From: Ereboglobus luteus
Lineage (GTDB): Bacteria; Verrucomicrobiota; Verrucomicrobiia; Opitutales; Opitutaceae
Assembly (NCBI RefSeq): GCF_003096195.1
Contig: NZ_CP023004.1
Coordinates: forward strand, 3,514,501-3,578,500
Reading direction: 5' to 3'
Length of the DNA stretch: 64,000 bases
Within the stretch, counting starts at the first letter, position 1; the number at the start of each line of letters is the position of its first letter. The notes beneath the pieces were generated by a model, which worked only from the letters and a program-made list of their open reading frames with translations, was not told the DNA's origin and did no database searches. The translations under genes and the position numbers were made by a program. This document shows positions 54,909 to 63,437 of this stretch, one piece after another.

Positions 54909-55853
54909 TCAGCGGTTTTGTCCTTTCATGAGTTCCTCGGCGTATTTGGCGACGGCGTCCATCATGTCGGTTTGGATGGTGTCCTCGCTGATTTCCTGGG
55001 CGAGCTCGGTGTATTTTTTCCAGTTGCGGGCGTCGGCGTTGCCGAAGACGGAGGCGCCTTCGAGCTTGACCATGTCGCGGATGGCCTCGGGCGAATAACG
55101 CGACTGGAAGCGGCGTGTGAAGTTCTTGCCCGCGGGGCCGATGGCGGCGATGAGGCCGGCGATGAGCTGGCGGTTTTTTTCAAGCTGGGCGGCGATTTGC
55201 GCGGCGGAAACCTCGGGGTCGCCGGTCGTGGAGCGGCGGAGCGCGGTGCGCAGGTCGCCGGCTGATCCGTCGCGGCGAATGGTGGATTTCGGCGCGAGGC
55301 CCTTCCAGACGTTCCATGCGAGCTGGTCGGTCATGATGGCGAACTCGGCGAGCGCGGCGTAGAGTTTGCCGAGGCGCGAGCCGTCGATTTTGTCGGAGGG
55401 AGGGATTTTTAGTTTTTCAACGATGTCGGCGGTGGAGCTGCCGTCGATCGAGTCGCCGGAGACGCGCACGAAGCCGGCGTCGGCGAGGCGGGCCTTGATC
55501 GTTTCGCGTTGCTCGAGGGAAAACTTTGGCAGCGTTTTCAGGAAGAGCGCCCAGACTTCGTCGGGCGTGCGCTCCTCGCTGGCGGCCTTGGTGGCGACAG
55601 CGGGCGCGGAGGAGAGTGATTCCCATGTGGGGAATTTTTCCGCGAGCGTGTCGAGGTAGAGCTGGCGCTTGCCGAGCGGGACGGGATCGAGGAGTTTTTT
55701 GAGTTCGTCCTCGAGGAACGCCTCGCGGCTTTCGGCGGGATCGTCGGCGAAGTTGGCTTGCAGATAGCGCAGGCGCGTGGCTGCAGCGGCGGCCCAGGCG
55801 GGCGCGTCGGTGAGAGGCTGCGAGTTTGAGGCGGTGGAGGTGGGTGTTGTCAT
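54909..55853 (-). CDS. T6SS-associated protein resembling the TagH C-terminal region (314 aa)
   Basis: Soluble, helical and Ala-rich protein. The C-terminal part (FTRRFQSRYSPEAIRDMVKL, then DARNWKKYTELAQEISEDTI) resembles the C-terminal domain of TagH/ImpI-type FHA proteins, which carry a similar Phe/Pro-rich then W/YxxY helix pattern. No FHA domain is present at the N-terminus. The alternative is an unrelated T6SS accessory protein. It is the gene just before tssK (169 bp) and 43 bp after the pseudokinase-FGE fusion, so a part in the same regulatory module is plausible. The assignment is tentative. Confidence 0.5.
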   Translation of the reverse strand: MTTPTSTASNSQPLTDAPAWAAAAATRLRYLQANFADDPAESREAFLEDELKKLLDPVPLGKRQLYLDTLAEKFPTWESLSSAPAVATKAASEERTPDEVWALFLKTLPKFSLEQRETIKARLADAGFVRVSGDSIDGSSTADIVEKLKIPPSDKIDGSRLGKLYAALAEFAIMTDQLAWNVWKGLAPKSTIRRDGSAGDLRTALRRSTTGDPEVSAAQIAAQLEKNRQLIAGLIAAIGPAGKNFTRRFQSRYSPEAIRDMVKLEGASVFGNADARNWKKYTELAQEISEDTIQTDMMDAVAKYAEELMKGQNR

Positions 55854-55896
55854 AGTAAAATGCGGAGTGCGGATTTCGGAATGCGGAATTGGTGGA

Positions 55897-58800
55897 TCAG
55901 TCTGATCGGGCCGATTGGCGGACGTAGGGTTGTTTGCGGAGGAGCATCATGAGCTGGCCGCGGATGATCATGGATTTGGAGGCGTCGAAGACGGGGCGGA
56001 TGCCGATGTCGGCGTAGCCTTCGCTTTCGGCGGGGAGCGGATAGGTTTTTTTCGGGTCGATCGTGGCGGGTGAAATGGCGGAGCCGCCGGCCACGGAATA
56101 ACTGCCGCCCGCGGCGGCGAGGGGATCGTGAAGAAGGGTCGCCACGTTGCCGAAGAGATGCGCGAAGCCGGTCTCGTTTTGCGCGGCGTCGGCGTTCACA
56201 TCGGCAAACCAGAGCATGCCGTCGTTTTGTTGCGGTGCGTAGGCGGGGGCGGTGGAATGGGTTTGCACGGTCGAGGGCGGCGAGCCGGGCGGCGCGTAGG
56301 CGCCGGAGTCGGGCCAGGGGAACTCGAAGAGCGCGCCGTTTTTCACGAGGTGGTCGCGCTGGGCGAGCCAGGTGGCGTCGGTGAAGTTTGCGCCGGGGGC
56401 GTCGGGGCGCGCGAGTTTGCCGGCGAAGAGCTCGACGATGCCGGACCATTCCTCGGTGGTGGGGAGGCGCGCGCCGAGTATCCGTTCCGTGAATACACGG
56501 GCGGCGGCGGGCGGGAGGTTTTGCATCGGGGCGTTGGGCGTCGGCGGCGCGGGCGGCGTAATGCCGGGCGCGTAATAGGGCTCGGGCCAGCGCGGGTCGA
56601 GGAACGCCTGCCAGCGGGTGTTGAGCGACATGCGCGAGTCGTTGAGGCGCGTGGCGGTGAGGCGGCGCGGGGCGAGCACGCGCCAGGGTTGCGGGCCGGG
56701 GCGGAAGTCGGTGTCGATGCCGCCGGAGACATCGGCAATCCACGCGGGCATGGCGTCGATCACGGCGCGGCCCTCGGGACGGCCTTCGATGAGCGCGATG
56801 AACTCGCCAACGGATACCGCCGTTGTGGACAGGAAGAATGGAACGCCGGCCTCGGGTTCGACGAGGAGGTATTTTTGGATGTGCTCGTTGCCGCGCAGGT
56901 CGGTCCATCGGTAGGTGGCGGCGCGCATGTCGTCGGAAAACTCGCCCGTCCAGCCGATGCGTCCGGGGCCGATGTCGGCGGGGGTTGTGCGCTCGCCGGT
57001 GGGTTCGAGGTTGATGCCGGCGGCTTCGGTGAGGAAGCCGTCCAATGCGGAATGCGGAGTGCGGAGTGCGGAATGATCGGAGCTGCCGGAAAGCGCGGCG
57101 CGGGCGTTGGTGACAAATGTGTTTCGCTGGTCGCGGGCGTCGGTTTCGGTGAGGCGCGCCCAACGGGTTTGCTTGGCTTGCGCAAGGAGGTAGTCGAAAC
57201 GGTCGAGTCCGGTGAGGTCCTCGGGTTTCACGCCGAAGGCATCCATGCGCGCGATGACGTCGGGCGTGTGCTCGACGGGGATTTGCGCGTAGCCGCGACA
57301 CCAGCGTTTTGGAGCGGCGTCGGTGATAAGTGCGAGGCGTTTGGCTTTCAACTCGGCCAGGTATGCTTCCGTTTTTTGTTTTTCGTCCGATGATGAATCG
57401 TTGGGCGGTATCAAGAAGGCTGGTGATTTTTCGATATGCTCAATCAGGTCTTTTTCCAATGTGCTTTCAGTATCGAGTTCCTCGACGCTTGCAGGCCAGT
57501 CGGGAAGCGCGTCAAGACGCCGCCATGCCGACAGCGGGACACTGAGCGAGGCGGGTGATGCCGCGGTTTGCGCAAGCGTGGCGCGGTTGGTTTCGTTTTG
57601 GAGGGATTGAATCAGCCTGCATTCCCCGAATATTTTCGAGGGACTTCCCCCGGCGGTTACCGTGGAGGCCGTGACATTTGTCGAGGCGCGCGCGAAGTTG
57701 TCGCCGAGTGTCTGGTCGGTCGCGCCGATTTTTTCATTCCATGCGTAACCCTGGTTTAGCGCGGATTGAAGGCCTTGGAGTTCGTGGGCAAGTCTGGTCG
57801 CTGCCTCGCGCCATGCAGCAAGCGCTTCGGTGTTGCCGCGAACGGCGGTTGTGGCGGCAAATTCCGCAAGCGTTTGGGCGGGCGTTCCGTTTGCCGTCCA
57901 TTGCGTTTCAGCGAGCAGTTTTGTGAACAGCTCTTCTTTTTGCGCCGCGTCAGCCGCGTTTGTTTGGGCGGTGATCGCCGGGTCCGTTTTGGCCAGGTCG
58001 GTCGGTTTCACACCGCCGGCGACTTGGGGGCCGTCCAGGCCGGAGAGGAATTCGCGGGTTTGGCGGACGCGGGTGCGGAGGTCGCGGAAGGCGTTTTCGT
58101 TGGCGGCGAGGCGGTCGGCGGTGATGTCGGTGAGAAGCGTTTCGCGGCGGCGCGCCCATTCGGCGTTGAGGACGGCACTGGGGCCGACGTTGGCGGCGCG
58201 CATGCGGGCGAGCCATTCGACGGGGTCGGGGTGGAGTTCGTCCAGTGCGGCGGCGATTTGCGCGGCGAGCGCGGTGTAGCGGTTTTGCAGGGCCGTGGTT
58301 TTTTCGCGCGCGACGGGGATGTCTTTTTTGAGGACTTGCTCGGCTCGCAGGGTGTTGAGGTCGGCGGCGAGCGCGGTTTGCTCTCGGGCGAGCGGGGCGG
58401 AAACCTCGGTGCCGCTGCCGAGGTTGGCTTCCTCGTTGGCGAGGTTGCGAAGGGCGGTGTCGGCAGCGGTGACGGCGGTGTCGAGCGCGGGCGCGCGACG
58501 CGGATCCTCGTCGGGCGTGACGATGTAGTAGTCGCGGATTTCGGAGTCCCAGCGCGCAAGGGTTTCGTCGGTTGCGGGGCCGGTGTGGTTGCGGACAAAA
58601 CTTTCGGCGAGCCAGCGCTGGCGTCCGATGTTGCCGGCCCAATCAACACGAACGAAGGCGACGCGAGCGTCGAGCGCGGAGGCGGTTTCGGCGAGTTTGG
58701 CGGGGATGCCGGCGAGGGGCGCGGCGGCGGTCCGGGCGATTTCGCGCGTGCGCAGGCCTTTGAGGACGGGGTCGTTGGTTGAGTCGAGGGTGTCGAGTTT

Positions 58801-60258
58801 TTGGGAGGTAGCGGCCCAGGCGCGCTCGGCATCGGCGGCGGTTTCGAGGGTGCTGAGACGACGGGTGATGTTTGCGGGGAGGCGTCCGGAGTTGATGGAG
58901 GGGAGACTGATGAACTCGGGCGCGCGGAGTTCCTCGGCGGCGGCGGCGAGGCCGAGTTTTTCGAAGCGCTCGGCGGTTTGCGCGAGGGTGTTCGCGCCGG
59001 GCCACTCGACGAAGCTGCCGGCGAGTTTTTCGAGCGTGGCGTGGGCTTGCTTGACGCGGCGGACAACGAGACCTCGCTTGGCGGACTCGGGCGGGTTGGC
59101 GCGGAGGTTTTCGAGGTTGCGGTTGTCGTCGGTGAGGACGCGCGGGTCGAGCGCGGCGCGGGCCTCGGGAGTGGTGTGGACGAGGACGTGTTCGCGGAGC
59201 CAGGGATCGGCGCCCCAGCGGCCGGCGTTTCTGGTGTTGCCGGCTTCGGCGCAGAGGGAGCCGAACCAGTCATACCAGATGTCGCAAAGCTGGGCGAACT
59301 CGGGCGGGACTTCCTCGACGTCGGGTGGAAGGTTGCCGAGCTTGATGGCGAACTCTTGCAGTGACTCGGGGATTTTTTCGAAGGGGGCGAAGCGCAGCGC
59401 GGCGAAGGGGGATGCGAGGACAAGGAGCGCGGCGACGGGGATGAGGATTTTGGTGCGGGTGCGCATGCCGCGTCCGCCGAGCTTGGCGAAGCGGCGTTGC
59501 AGCTCATCGAGCGTGGCGGCCTCGGGCGCGGGGTGCGGGTCGAGGAGGTAATTGCAAAAGTCGAGCCAGGCGCGTTTGTGTTTGCCGAGGGATGTCCATT
59601 CGGGGCCGTCCTCGATAGGCCAGCCGGTGTGCTGGCGGCGGCGGATGAGCGTGGCGATGAGCGTGCCGAGTGCGCGGTTGTCGGCGACGCGGGCTTGCTG
59701 CGGGGTGACGCCGGAGAGGGGCGCGGGTTCGGTGAGGAGGATGGGGGATTTGCGAAGCGGGCCGTTGCCGCCGATAAAAATGTTTCCGGCGGTGAGCGCG
59801 CCGTGGGAGCGGCCCGCCGCGGCGTCGAGCGCGACGAGGGCGTCGATCACGCCGCGCGTGAACGCATGGATGGCGCGCAGGTCGAGTTCGAGGCGCGCGT
59901 CGATGATGCGTGCGAGCGTGCGCGGATAATAATCGGTGACGAGGTAGGCGGCGGTGACGGCGGGGTTGTCGATGCCGCGGATTTTCGGGGGCGCCTTGAT
60001 GAGGCCGGTGGCGCGGACGGCGACCCAGCGGCCGGGGGCCTTGGCGTGCGCGGCTTGCTGCGCCTCGATTGCGGACTGGAAGGCGTTGAAGAGCGCGGCG
60101 CGACGCGGACCGGGCGGCTGGTCGGTGGCGTAGGTTTTGAAAACAAGCCCCTGCGGTTTGTCAGGGGCTTCGGGGGTGGCGGCAAAATGCACGGTGGCGC
60201 TCGCGGTGCTGGAGATTTCAGCACCGAGCGTGTAGCCGTTGATGGTTTTGCCGGACAT
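55897..60258 (-). CDS. Pseudokinase, membrane helix and FGE-sulfatase-like fusion protein (1453 aa)
   Basis: The N-terminal 260 residues look like a Ser/Thr-kinase fold: LVFKTY with a possible VAIK-type Lys41, YLVTDYYPRTL, SHGALTAGNIFIGG (about 151-164) at the catalytic loop and DNRALGTLIATLI (about 193-205) at helix F. The catalytic Asp of HxD and a DFG are missing, so it is probably a pseudokinase. A membrane helix (about 271-290) follows, then about 800 coiled-coil/helical residues. The C-terminal domain (about 1100-1440) resembles formylglycine-generating-enzyme/SUMF1 proteins: LPTTEEW, GFAHLFGNVATLLHDPL, AGGSYSVAGG and YADIGIRPVF. PpkA kinases and SUMF1-like proteins occur separately in other T6SS clusters; here they are joined. 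A family-B repeat is read in frame at 57043-57075. Confidence 0.75.
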   Translation of the reverse strand: MSGKTINGYTLGAEISSTASATVHFAATPEAPDKPQGLVFKTYATDQPPGPRRAALFNAFQSAIEAQQAAHAKAPGRWVAVRATGLIKAPPKIRGIDNPAVTAAYLVTDYYPRTLARIIDARLELDLRAIHAFTRGVIDALVALDAAAGRSHGALTAGNIFIGGNGPLRKSPILLTEPAPLSGVTPQQARVADNRALGTLIATLIRRRQHTGWPIEDGPEWTSLGKHKRAWLDFCNYLLDPHPAPEAATLDELQRRFAKLGGRGMRTRTKILIPVAALLVLASPFAALRFAPFEKIPESLQEFAIKLGNLPPDVEEVPPEFAQLCDIWYDWFGSLCAEAGNTRNAGRWGADPWLREHVLVHTTPEARAALDPRVLTDDNRNLENLRANPPESAKRGLVVRRVKQAHATLEKLAGSFVEWPGANTLAQTAERFEKLGLAAAAEELRAPEFISLPSINSGRLPANITRRLSTLETAADAERAWAATSQKLDTLDSTNDPVLKGLRTREIARTAAAPLAGIPAKLAETASALDARVAFVRVDWAGNIGRQRWLAESFVRNHTGPATDETLARWDSEIRDYYIVTPDEDPRRAPALDTAVTAADTALRNLANEEANLGSGTEVSAPLAREQTALAADLNTLRAEQVLKKDIPVAREKTTALQNRYTALAAQIAAALDELHPDPVEWLARMRAANVGPSAVLNAEWARRRETLLTDITADRLAANENAFRDLRTRVRQTREFLSGLDGPQVAGGVKPTDLAKTDPAITAQTNAADAAQKEELFTKLLAETQWTANGTPAQTLAEFAATTAVRGNTEALAAWREAATRLAHELQGLQSALNQGYAWNEKIGATDQTLGDNFARASTNVTASTVTAGGSPSKIFGECRLIQSLQNETNRATLAQTAASPASLSVPLSAWRRLDALPDWPASVEELDTESTLEKDLIEHIEKSPAFLIPPNDSSSDEKQKTEAYLAELKAKRLALITDAAPKRWCRGYAQIPVEHTPDVIARMDAFGVKPEDLTGLDRFDYLLAQAKQTRWARLTETDARDQRNTFVTNARAALSGSSDHSALRTPHSALDGFLTEAAGINLEPTGERTTPADIGPGRIGWTGEFSDDMRAATYRWTDLRGNEHIQKYLLVEPEAGVPFFLSTTAVSVGEFIALIEGRPEGRAVIDAMPAWIADVSGGIDTDFRPGPQPWRVLAPRRLTATRLNDSRMSLNTRWQAFLDPRWPEPYYAPGITPPAPPTPNAPMQNLPPAAARVFTERILGARLPTTEEWSGIVELFAGKLARPDAPGANFTDATWLAQRDHLVKNGALFEFPWPDSGAYAPPGSPPSTVQTHSTAPAYAPQQNDGMLWFADVNADAAQNETGFAHLFGNVATLLHDPLAAAGGSYSVAGGSAISPATIDPKKTYPLPAESEGYADIGIRPVFDASKSMIIRGQLMMLLRKQPYVRQSARSD
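57043..57075. repeat. Family B repeat inside the pseudokinase-FGE gene
   Basis: AATGCGGAATGCGGAGTGCGGAG words, otherwise intergenic here, are translated as SALRTPHSALD at about residue 1061-1072. They do not break the frame. Confidence 0.65.
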
Positions 60259-60266
60259 GGGGGAGG

Positions 60267-60378
60267 AATTTTCGATTTTCGATTCTCGATTTTCGATTGC
60301 GCGCTACCGCGCGTGCTCGAAATTGGAAATGGAGCGGAAGCTCCCAATCCAAAATCGAGAATCGAAAATCGAAAATTT
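60267..60378. repeat. Intergenic hairpin repeat, family A copy 2
   Basis: Left arm AATTTTCGATTTTCGATTC (60267-60298) and right arm AATCGAGAATCGAAAATCG (60351-60378), with the core GCGCGCTACCGCGCG and GGAGCGGAAGCTCC. It fills the gap between the lipoprotein stop and the fusion-gene start. Confidence 0.8.
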
Positions 60379-60379
60379 A

Positions 60380-60919
60380 TTAGAAGAGCTTGAAGCCTTT
60401 CTTTTCCGTGGCCGGCGGGGTGAGGATGCGGAGGCCGCTTTCCTGAACCAGGATTTCGAGGGGGGCTTTTTTGTCCTTCTTCCACGCCTTGGCGTCGAGG
60501 GAAAGGATGAGGCGGCGCGGGTCGGCGGCTCCTCCGCGGTCGGCGGCGATGCCGGGGAGATCGGCGATGATGACGACGTTGCTCGCACCCTGGTCGAGCC
60601 AGCGTTTCCACTTGGCGTCGGTTGCGGCGACGGTTTGCGCGGAGGGTTTGCCGCGGCCGTAGTCGAGCGTGATGCGGTCGGTGTCGCGGCGGGTGGCGTT
60701 GCCGGGCTGCCAGTAGTCGGTGATCGAATACGACTGCCACTTGGGGAGGTCGGAGACGGCGTTGGCGCCGATGATGTCGATTTGCAGCGAGGTGTTTTCA
60801 AGCGACTTGTCCACGGTGATTTTTATCTCGTGGGCAACGGGTTTCGGCGTGCTGCCGCAACCGGCGATGAAGAGCGCGCTGAGCGCCGCGATGATGGATA
60901 GGATGCTTTTGGTATTCAT
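60380..60919 (-). CDS. Lipoprotein, TssJ candidate (179 aa)
   Basis: A type II signal peptide with lipobox IAGC places the acylated Cys at residue 21 (ALFIAGCGSTPK). The mature part has alternating strands (HEIKITVDKSLENTSLQIDI; SNVVIIADLPGIAA; RRLILSLDAKAW) compatible with a small beta-sandwich. Length, lipidation and position beside tssKLM fit TssJ, the outer-membrane lipoprotein that caps TssM, and no other tssJ is in the window. I cannot see a decisive TssJ motif, so the call rests mainly on context. Confidence 0.6.
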   Translation of the reverse strand: MNTKSILSIIAALSALFIAGCGSTPKPVAHEIKITVDKSLENTSLQIDIIGANAVSDLPKWQSYSITDYWQPGNATRRDTDRITLDYGRGKPSAQTVAATDAKWKRWLDQGASNVVIIADLPGIAADRGGAADPRRLILSLDAKAWKKDKKAPLEILVQESGLRILTPPATEKKGFKLF

Positions 60920-61012
60920 TGATGGATGTGGTGGAAATGCGGAATGCGGAGTTCGGAATGCGGAATAAATTTCAGATTTCAGAGTTCAAATTTTAAAGGT
61001 GAAACGGTGATT

Positions 61013-61034
61013 CGACTTAAATCGATTTAAGTCG
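61013..61034. repeat. Perfect 22-bp palindrome (family G)
   Basis: CGACTTAAATC/GATTTAAGTCG is a perfect palindrome overlapping the stop codon (61027-61029) of the kinase-like gene. Related words occur in the tssL-tssM gap. It may be an mRNA 3'-end hairpin or a binding site. Confidence 0.6.
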
Positions 61035-62993
61035 TGTGAACTTTTTTGATAACGCGCGCGACTTCGCGGTTGCTGGTCCAGTCGCTGATGATGAGGCCGC
61101 GCGTGCGGAGGAGGAGGTTGCCGAGGTCGCGCAGCGGGGCGTCGAGGGCTTTTTCCAAGTTGAAGGGCGAGGCGTCGCCGTAGTCCTTGCAATAGCTGTC
61201 GGGGCCGGCGCCGGGGATGAGGCGGGCGAGCGTGCCGATGATGTGCCACCAGAGGTCGGGCGGCACCCACGCGGCGGCGTCCTCGGCGGTGACGCCGTCG
61301 TAGGCGAGGCGGTGCGGGCCGAGCGCGGCGCGGATGCGCGGGTCGGCCTCGGCGACTTGGATGGCGCGCGCGGCAAAGGGTTCGAGCACGGTGTCGGGCG
61401 CGGCGGGTTTGGTGGCTTCCTGACCGAGCTTGCGGGCGTAGCCGATGAGGTCGTCGGTGGCGACGCCGAGCGTGTTGCCGGAATTGACGAGGAGGAGGAG
61501 CGCGCCGAGGACGGCGAGCGAGTAGAGGTCGGCGGGCGCGCTGAGGAGGGGAATTGTCTCGAAGGGAGTGTCGGGGAACACGGCGCCTTCTGTGTTGCGG
61601 AGCATTTCGTTGATCTCGGGCGCGAGATCCTGGGGGATGGTGCGGAAACGGGCTTCGCCGGCGGCAAGTCCCTCGGCGGTGTCGAGGCGGGCGAAGAGGT
61701 CGAGCGCGATGTTGGGGAGCGGGAGGCGGAGCCAGAGAATGTCGGACGCGGAGTGGCCGACGCGGTCGGGCGTGACGAGCGTGCCTTCGACGCAGATGCG
61801 GTCGCCGGTGTCAGTGAAGACGCGGCGGATGCGCACGTCGCCGAAGCCGCGGATCGACTGCGTCATGTGCGCGGGGCGATAGACGGAGGCGGAGGGTTGC
61901 TCAAGGGCGATGAAGTAGCGGACATCGGCCGTCTTGATGGGGAGCGCCATGGACTGGCCGACGCGCACGGGGACGAGGCGCGCGGTCCAGAGCGCGGGGA
62001 GCGTGGTGTCGGGCGCGTCGAGCGCGACGCGGAAGGAGTCGGCGGAGAGGTTGAGGTAGGGGAGCTGGCGTTGCTTGATGGCGGCGCGGGCGTGGTGAAG
62101 CGCCTGGTGGAGGAGCGAGAGTTTGAGGTGGAGCGATTCGATGAAGCGTCCGCAGCGGCCACCGGCGGTGGAGAAGAGGTGGAGGCCGTGTTGCTGGGCG
62201 GCGTCCCAATCGGAGAGGGCGCGGAGCGGGGCGTCGAGCGGATAGGTTTCGCGTGCGCTGGCGTTGCCTTTCCAGGGGCGTCCGCCGAGGAAGGCGGCGT
62301 AGTCGTCGAGCGCGATCGGGGCGAGGCGTCGGAGAAATGTTAAACCGCTTTCGGGGTTTAGGGGATGTAGTTTTTGGGGAGGGCTTGGAGTTTGGCGCTG
62401 TGGGTGTTCAGTTGCTCGGATGTGAGGGGCGCGGGGATGAATTGCGGTTTGCCGTCGGGGGCGGTGGCTCGCCAGTGGCGGGTGGTGGTGCTGGAAAAGG
62501 CGGGGAGCCCGGCGGCGAGGAGTTCGGCGTCGTCGGTGGCGAGAGTGTAGGGTTGGTTCTCGGGCGCGGCGGGATGCCAGGGGGCGAGCGCGTCGAGATC
62601 GATGTAGGCGGGGCGGGGGTGTTGTTGCTCGCCGCCGGTCTGGATGCACGCGGCGGGATCGGCCTCGATGAAGGTGCGCGTCATCACGTCCCAGCGGGCG
62701 TCGAGCATGGCGTTGGTGAGGGGATCGTTGCCGGCGATGGTTTTGAATTCGGCGGCGGCGAGGGGCGCGATGGTTTGTATCCAGATTTCAAGCCATTCGC
62801 GGTGCTGGCCGGTGGCGTCGAGGACGGCTCCGAGGTAAACGCGGGCGTCGAGCGTGGAGCGCAGGAGCACGAAGGGGCTGGCGGGCGCGGTCGTGCTTGC
62901 CGGCGGGTTTTTGTTGACGACAACGCAAACGCGCAACGGCTGACCGGCGCTCGCGGCGTCGATGGGAACAAAAACGTGGTTGGAAGGGAGCAT
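61027..62993 (-). CDS. T6SS-linked protein with a degenerate kinase-like domain (about 655 aa), interrupted by a 1-nt frameshift
   Basis: The N-terminal part reads from ATG 62993 (MLPSNHVFVPIDAASAGQPL) to TAA at 62358. The C-terminal part continues in another frame to 61027. One extra C in the CCCC run just before the TAA changes NYIP-stop to NYIPLNPESGLTFLRRLAP and joins them. The C-terminal half has patterns at the positions of a kinase fold: KLSLLHQALHHARAAIKQ then LPYLNLSADSFRVAL (catalytic-loop position, HRD lost) and PADLYSLAVLGALLLL (helix-F position). It would therefore be a second pseudokinase. The N-terminal 200 residues match nothing I know. It lies between the PAAR gene and the lipoprotein. 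Confidence 0.6.
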
Positions 62994-62994
62994 G

Positions 62995-63035
62995 AGAAAA
63001 AGGGCTGAAGGAATGAAAGGCTGAAGGGCTGTGGT
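62995..63035. repeat. Family D word repeat upstream of the kinase-like gene
   Basis: AAAAAGGGCTGAAGGAATGAAAGGCTGAAGGGCTG words between the PAAR gene and the kinase-like gene start. A shorter piece (AAAGGCTGAAGG) lies just upstream of the PAAR start at 63366-63381. Confidence 0.6.
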
Positions 63036-63062
63036 TCGGAGTTTGGTGCGTGGGTGTGGATG

Positions 63063-63362
63063 TCAGCCGCCGATGTTCACGGTGGGACAGCCGAGCGTAA
63101 TGACGCCGCCATGCGCGGTGTTGTCGCCCATGCGCGCGGCGGGCATTTTGCCGATCATGACTGTTGCGGAACCTTTGATGATACTGTCCGGGGGACCGGT
63201 GCAGGTGCATAAGCTGCCTACGGTGGCGGCGGGCATTTTGCCGATCATGACTGTGGGGCATCCGGGGCCGGTGATGGGACCGCCGACGTGCGGGACGGGC
63301 GGCACGCCGGGCGTCACCATCGGGCAGGTGTGCATGTCTGTGAGTCGTGCGGCAAATGGCAT
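63063..63362 (-). CDS. PAAR-domain spike-tip protein
   Basis: PAAR proteins form the sharp metal-bound tip on VgrG. This is 99 aa, a single PAAR unit with no effector extension. It starts MPFAARLTDMHTCPM and has GGPITGPGCPTVMIGKMPAA, then GSATVMIGKMPAARMGDNTA, the typical duplicated PAAR strands, with His/Cys residues for metal binding (H11, C13, C34 and C52/C54 region). It is the first T6SS gene after the channel gene, and the cognate VgrG may be that at the other end of the locus. Confidence 0.93.
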   Translation of the reverse strand: MPFAARLTDMHTCPMVTPGVPPVPHVGGPITGPGCPTVMIGKMPAATVGSLCTCTGPPDSIIKGSATVMIGKMPAARMGDNTAHGGVITLGCPTVNIGG

Positions 63363-63437
63363 GGTGGGAAAAAGGCTGAAGGTCGCGTTGGCTAGTGGAG
63401 AGTGTGTCGTCGTGTTTTAAAATGTGAATTAAGAAAA

